Origin: Neodontobutis hainanensis
Lineage: Eukaryota; Chordata; Actinopteri; Gobiiformes; Odontobutidae
NCBI GenBank assembly: GCA_024349245.1
Contig: JALDNG010001000.1
Span: 1 to 64,000, forward strand
Length of the DNA: 64,000 nt
Direction of reading: 5' to 3'
Shown here: positions 59,105 through 64,000 of the stretch, piece after piece
Position numbering within the stretch: the stretch's first letter is position 1
How the letters are laid out: each line of letters opens with the position of its first letter
Notes under the pieces: generated by a model
Seen by the model: only the letters and a program-made list of their open reading frames with translations
Told to the model about the DNA's origin: nothing
Databases searched by the model: none
Program-made: the position numbers and the translations under genes

Positions 59105-60670
59105 CTCTGCTGAATATTCTCTCGTTAGGGGCACCACCCAGATTCATAGTTCTGGGAACTAATTATGTTAATAAGTCTCAATCTAAAGGAAGCAAATTCT
59201 TCCTAGTTTTTGAACATTTCTTAATATAAACAAAGAAACCATTAATGTCTTTTGGGGTTTTGTTGAAGATTATACAAGTTTAACAATGAATAATGACAGG
59301 GGACATGACACAAAGGAATAATTAGGGACAAATGATGAGGGTAATTAACACAAAACAATGATTGACATGGAACAACTTGTTAGAACCTTTGGTGGAATAA
59401 AGTAAGTTTAACCATTGTTTTATGCTATTTACTTGGAGTTGTTACGGAGGGTAAAGGGGACGGTTAGACGGCTTAATTAAAAGGACTATTGACGGCTTTT
59501 GAATGAGGGGAAAAGGTTCTGCTGGGCCTTATAAAGACAATTATACAGTGTTATCACACCAAACGTCAGTGTCATGTGTTCAACTCATTCTTGTCGTCGT
59601 GGCGCTCAGCTGTCCGGGAAGGAAAGGTCCAAAGGTCCGCTTTAGAACTTTCCACGCGGGTCCTACAGCTGATGGTTTCCAAGCAACGAGATGGTGTCAC
59701 TTGGTACAACTGATCCCACAGGGGCCGTGAAGCTCCGTGAGCCGGGAAAGAAAGGCGTTCTGTTATTGTCTTTGAGTGAAAGGCCTTTACCAGCAGTAGA
59801 GGTTAACGTCTTTGACAAAAGGTTCGCTAAAGAGGCTTAAAATTTGTCTTTCCTCGATTAACGAGGGCTATCTTTGCTTAGCGCACTCTTTTAAAGAATA
59901 AGGACTACAAAAATTCACTTCTGTCTCAGGAATTTGACGTCCAGCAGGAAAGTTTTTCAAAACAAAATCAATGCGTTGAGTCTTTAAAAGATGAAAAATT
60001 CACGTTTGCACGGTTCGGTGCTGCGGGCTAGAAGCTTGAAAGGTACGAAAGTAAATTAAATAGCGGAGATTTAAGAAGATACGCAAGAGCGTAGAAACAA
60101 GCTTAAGAGAAGAAGACACGAGACGAGGCGAGAAGAGCGACCAAGTAGAAGAGGCGAGATAACAAGAAGCAGAGCTAGATTTCCGCGCGCACAACTTTTT
60201 GTACTGGCGAAAAGAGGTAAAAGGGGAGTTTTTACTAAAGTTTAGCATTTGGGAATAAACTTCTCTGCTCCACCAAATAACAGAAATTAAACACATATAA
60301 AAACCATATTGCTTTTGCATTGTAGCATAAAGGCATAGGAAATGTTTTTACGATTTTGTTAATACCAAACACATGCGCATTATTCATACATTCCATGCTT
60401 GACCTGAAAACATAGAATAATTCATTTTATTACACAGACAGCTGTAAAGGTGATGAAGAAAGAAGTCTTTTATATCGTTATCACTCAAGATCTTGTAAGG
60501 AACAATATGAAGAGTACACATTAACTACGATAGACTTTAATGCACACTTTTAATGCACATAACATGAAGATGGTCTTCAAATTCGAAGCAGAGTCGTTAC
60601 TCTGCTTAACCAAAAGAGGGCAGTGTTCGATCATTCTAGAGGAATAAATCAAAGACATTCTTATTGAGTG
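59105..60670. other. Region without a recognised gene
   Basis: No spliced exon, transposase or known repeat border could be supported. 59440-60240 is somewhat CpG-richer, with GA-rich stretches near 60060-60180, but shows no core promoter I can defend. Confidence 0.3.
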
Positions 60671-60678
60671 GAGGAGTC

Positions 60679-60680
<2 letters not shown>

Positions 60681-60713
<33 letters not shown>

Positions 60714-60753
60714 TGTGTGTGTGTGTGTGAGTGTGTGTGTGTGTGTGAGTGTG

Positions 60754-60787
<34 letters not shown>

Positions 60788-60844
60788 TGTGTGTGTGTGT
60801 GTGTGTGAGTGTGTGTGTGTGTGTGTGTGTGAGTGTGTGTGTGT

Positions 60845-60884
<40 letters not shown>
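60681..60884. repeat. (GT)n / GAGTGT compound microsatellite
   Basis: About 204 bp of GT repeats broken by GAGTGT at intervals. It explains the long Cys/Val and Thr/His open frames on the two strands. Confidence 0.97.
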
Positions 60885-60886
<2 letters not shown>

Positions 60887-61417
60887 GGTGGATGGGACCT
60901 CAGCCAACATCAAGGTAGATGAAAGATGAGCTGGGGGTCCTCGTACTGGAGCAGAGTCCGGGGATGGGGGGTACACATCACCCAGCAGATGAGAGGTTTG
61001 TGTCCACCCTAGGAGGAGGTAGAAAGGAGAAAAAGTGCTAAATACTACTGAAAACTAGGCAGATGTAATAATAATATGAGCGGTTGAGTGTGTACCTACA
61101 GCTACAGCCAGTGTAAACCTAACCCTATGATGAGTCAGTCTCCATGCGTTTGGTGAAATAAGTATGTTTTGAAAACCTCAACAGAGTCAGCTCGCTGCAC
61201 TTCCACCGGGAGCCCATTCCATAAAAATGGGGCTCTATAAGAAAAGGCTCTGTAGCCAGCAGACTTCTTCTTCGTTTGAGGAAGTTGAAGACTGCAACCC
61301 ACAAAATAAGAATGGGAGAACCCCACTGTCCCTCCCAATCCCACTGCTCTACATGTTCAACAACAGCTACTACCAGATGAACTAGCCTCTGTGATTTTGG
61401 ATAATAACTAAATAAAT

Positions 61418-63575
61418 ATGTCTTCTTCAAATGTTTTTAAGGATTATTTAGATGAGTGCATGTTGCGACTCTGGGATTTCTTCTGAAACATTGACAAAGA
61501 TGGCACAATGCAAGTTCCAGTTCTTGAATTCAGAAAGGCTTTGCAGGTTTGCCATTTTTCATCTTAGCCTTTAGAATCAATTTCATGATATTTTATGTAT
61601 GTGTTTCTTACTTTTTTGTCAACAGCACTAGCCAAAGACATACAGAATTCATATAGTAATTAAAAGCAAGCCAGAATGTGTCTTTAATACTTGTTTTCGT
61701 TAACAGCAATCAACACTACTTTAGGATGGGTACCAGAGTATTGGAGTGAACCAACTGTTGTTGGGGATCAATTTTGCTGCAGTGTAATGTCATGGGACAT
61801 TGGATCAGTTCAGGGACATTGGACAGTGGGCGTACTGATGGCTAGTTGCATATGTTATTTTTTTTTTTTTTTTTCATTCAATTTATTTATTTTTACCTTT
61901 CAGAACTGTCTTCTAATATATGTAGGAAACAAGTATGGATAAGTATGGCCTAGTGTTATTATATATCTATGTATGTAATTATTTATATATTATTTTACTT
62001 TTCTTGATATGCAATAATTTATGTCTGCTTTGTTTTTCATGTTTCACTCAGAATCGTTTTCTAACATACGCTTTAAAAGTATTGATAACTTGATTTCCTA
62101 TTTTTTTTTTTTATTATTCCATGGACACAGGGATATTGAGTAATGTTTCTAAATAGTCTTGTTACTAAAATATACACATGGTCTATCTGTGTTAGGCACA
62201 GGTTGATACAATTCAAAGTATTTAATCGCCTGCACCTCTCTAGGACCAAACTGACCAAAATATATCCTAATGTTGATCCCAACTGTTCGCGTAGTCACCA
62301 AGCCCCTGCTTCTTTGGCTCACATGTTCTGGTCATGTCCAAGCATAGGAATATTCTGGTCTGAGTTATTTAATACATTCACTGACATTTGTAAAAAGAAT
62401 ATTGATCCAGATCCTATCGTTGCAATATTTGGGGTGGTACACACTAAAGTTGGGTCTCAAGAGGCCAATCTCAATTAATAGCATTTTCAACACTGTTAGC
62501 ACGCCGACTAATTCTTACAATTTAGAAATCTCCCTCACCTCCAAAACACTCACGTTGGGTGTGCGAAATTATGTCCTTCGTCCAGCTTGAAAAGTTAAGA
62601 ACTACAGTCCAAAACTCAGCAGAAAGATTACAGAATGTATGGCAACCTTTCTTGGATTATTATGAAAATGCATTTGATGCTAATTCTTTAGATTAAAACA
62701 AAATTAGGTTTTCATCTCCCCTCCCCCCTTTTTTATTAATAGAGTATAAATATATCTTTTTTTTGTTTGTTTGTTTTGTTTTGTTGTTGTGTTCTGTATT
62801 CATTCTCAGTATGCTTTAGATAACTTTGGATGCAAATCTGCATTTAAAGGGGATATGTGAGATAATGTCTGCAAAGTGTGAGGCTGGTGGATAGTGATGC
62901 CTTGTATAACATAAGAGAATGTTTGTTGGTTTGTTTGTGTTATGTACATTTAAAACAATAAAAACACTTTGAAATAACAAAAATAGGATCGGTACCAGAT
63001 AGAGGAGCTGATTCAGAGACTTGACCGTGACAGGACAGGGTTGGTACAGGTGAGTCATATTTAATTGACTTATAGAGACGTCAGTGACATGTTACAGCTG
63101 TAATCAATGTGACTTTTCTTTCTGTGAGGGACTAGCACACACAAGAAAACAGATAATAATGGATGCCATCTAAAGAAGGTGGAATCCCGGCAGAAGAAGG
63201 AAAAGTTTAAAAGCGACTGTATCCTTAAAACCTTTCAGAGCGCCGTGGAGGCAGTCCCGCCACATGGCTCTGTCATGTCCCACTGCAGCTGCTACCTCAG
63301 TAATGACCACATCCACCTCCCCATGTTAGGAAGCAGCACACATTACAGACGCCATGAGGTCCTACCCCCAGCCTAACCTGCTGGAGGATTGGTCCCTCTC
63401 CACTCGAGCAAAGTCCATCTCTGCCCAGGGTGTTCGCCGGATCCTGAGATGAGCCGCATTTGATCGGACCAGGTCTAGGCCATGTTTGAACCCCAAACCT
63501 CCAGAGGTCAAACCCAAAAGCAAGAAAGTCATAAAGGAAAAAAAACCTGGATAAAGACTCAAAGAAACACAATCT
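61418..63575 (+). pseudogene. EF-hand protein gene fragment (copy 2)
   Basis: Blocks at 61418-61546, 62987-63049 and 63130-63575 match copy 1. The first block has the same in-frame TGA before the EF-hand loop. The last block is further broken by indels (an extra CCTACCCC near 63361 and a lost segment near 63455). The downstream sequence continues to the window end without another exon. Confidence 0.5.
62100..62697 (+). mobile_element. L1-type LINE ORF2 C-terminal fragment (copy 2)
   Basis: Duplicate of 38150-38745 with the same H-M-F-W-S-C-P motif and a longer open stretch through D-P-D-P-I-V-A-I-F-G. Confidence 0.8.
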
Positions 63576-64000
63576 ACTAAATAGTTTTTTATTTTGTTAT
63601 CTTGCATTACAGTTGCTACAGTTATTTAATGCTGGCAACAGTGTGTAAAAAGAAACAGGAAATTATTTTCTCCTCATTTTGAACTGGTGGACTTACTCTT
63701 TACTGTTTAAAAAAGTATCTCAAGCAAGACATTTTGTCACTTTGTTTCATTGTATTTTTATATTTAAGGCAAAAATGCCTGTGAAGCACATAATTACCCA
63801 TAAAACATATTCAGTTTTTGTCTTGTTAAAGAATGAACTTGTGTAGCCTTAAATGTGTATTTGTTTCGTCCAACAATTCTTATTGAAGTCTTGACCTCTG
63901 TGCCAGTTTTGCTTTGTTGTTGTTTCCACTATTTCACAATTTCTTGTAATAGCTTTTTTTCTAGCAGTTTTCATCATTGCTCAAGAATCTAACCCAGAAT

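Larger units (their letters stand above)
61185..64000. repeat. Second segmental duplication, copy 2
   Basis: Copy of 37223-40405. Similarity ends near 63984, close to the end of the window, so this border is nearly coincident with the one in copy 1. Confidence 0.92.

Noticed and set aside
60521..60976. Long His/Thr and Cys/Val open frames on both strands
   Set aside because: They are direct translations of the GT microsatellite.

Overview
This is vertebrate nuclear DNA, almost certainly from a teleost fish. It is AT-rich, has spliced exons with GT/AG borders, no bacterial operons, and carries fish-type repeats: a tRNA-derived SINE, L2/CR1-like and L1-like LINE pieces, Ty3/gypsy elements of the integrase-first (Gmr1-like) type, piggyBac- and Crypton-like sequences and several terminal-inverted-repeat elements. 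No gene is intact as read. Frames break repeatedly at one-base, often homopolymer, differences between near-identical copies, so true pseudogenisation and residual assembly indels cannot be separated here.

Region A (1-32648) is a tandem segmental duplication. Unit 1 is 1-18890, unit 2 is 18891-32133 and a truncated third copy is 32134-32648. Each full unit carries, in order, a plus-strand RING-like E3-ligase gene fragment, a minus-strand Ser/Pro-rich gene of unknown function, a SINE, and a minus-strand G2E3-like HECT E3 ubiquitin-ligase gene of about twelve exons. Unit 1 is longer because a 3.5-kb transposon flanked by CCGG entered the 5' part of the HECT gene, after which a 2.48-kb segment covering HECT exons 1-5 and the first 308 bp of the transposon was tandemly duplicated. 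Unit 2 keeps the empty site and a promoter-like block of about 385 bp that unit 1 lacks.

Region B (32.65-48.2 kb) is retrotransposon territory. It holds one Gmr1-like gypsy element with a complete 3' LTR (interrupted by an antisense SINE and a LINE), a second duplicated block carrying an EF-hand pseudogene and an L1 fragment (37.2-40.4 kb, repeated at 61.2-64.0 kb), and two tandem, differently deleted copies of an integrase-RT-LTR block from another Gmr1-like family (42.7-47.9 kb).

Region C (48.2-61.2 kb) contains a minus-strand gene for a strongly acidic, probably nuclear protein with a TATA promoter; a piggyBac-type transposase gene start; a gypsy remnant carrying a palindromic MITE; a multi-exon Crypton-type tyrosine recombinase gene followed by a partial second copy; and an inverted-repeat element with a CTCF-like motif in one arm. 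The most unusual items are the intron-containing Crypton recombinase pair, the integrase-before-RT gypsy tandem, and the transposon/duplication history that distinguishes the two HECT/RING units.
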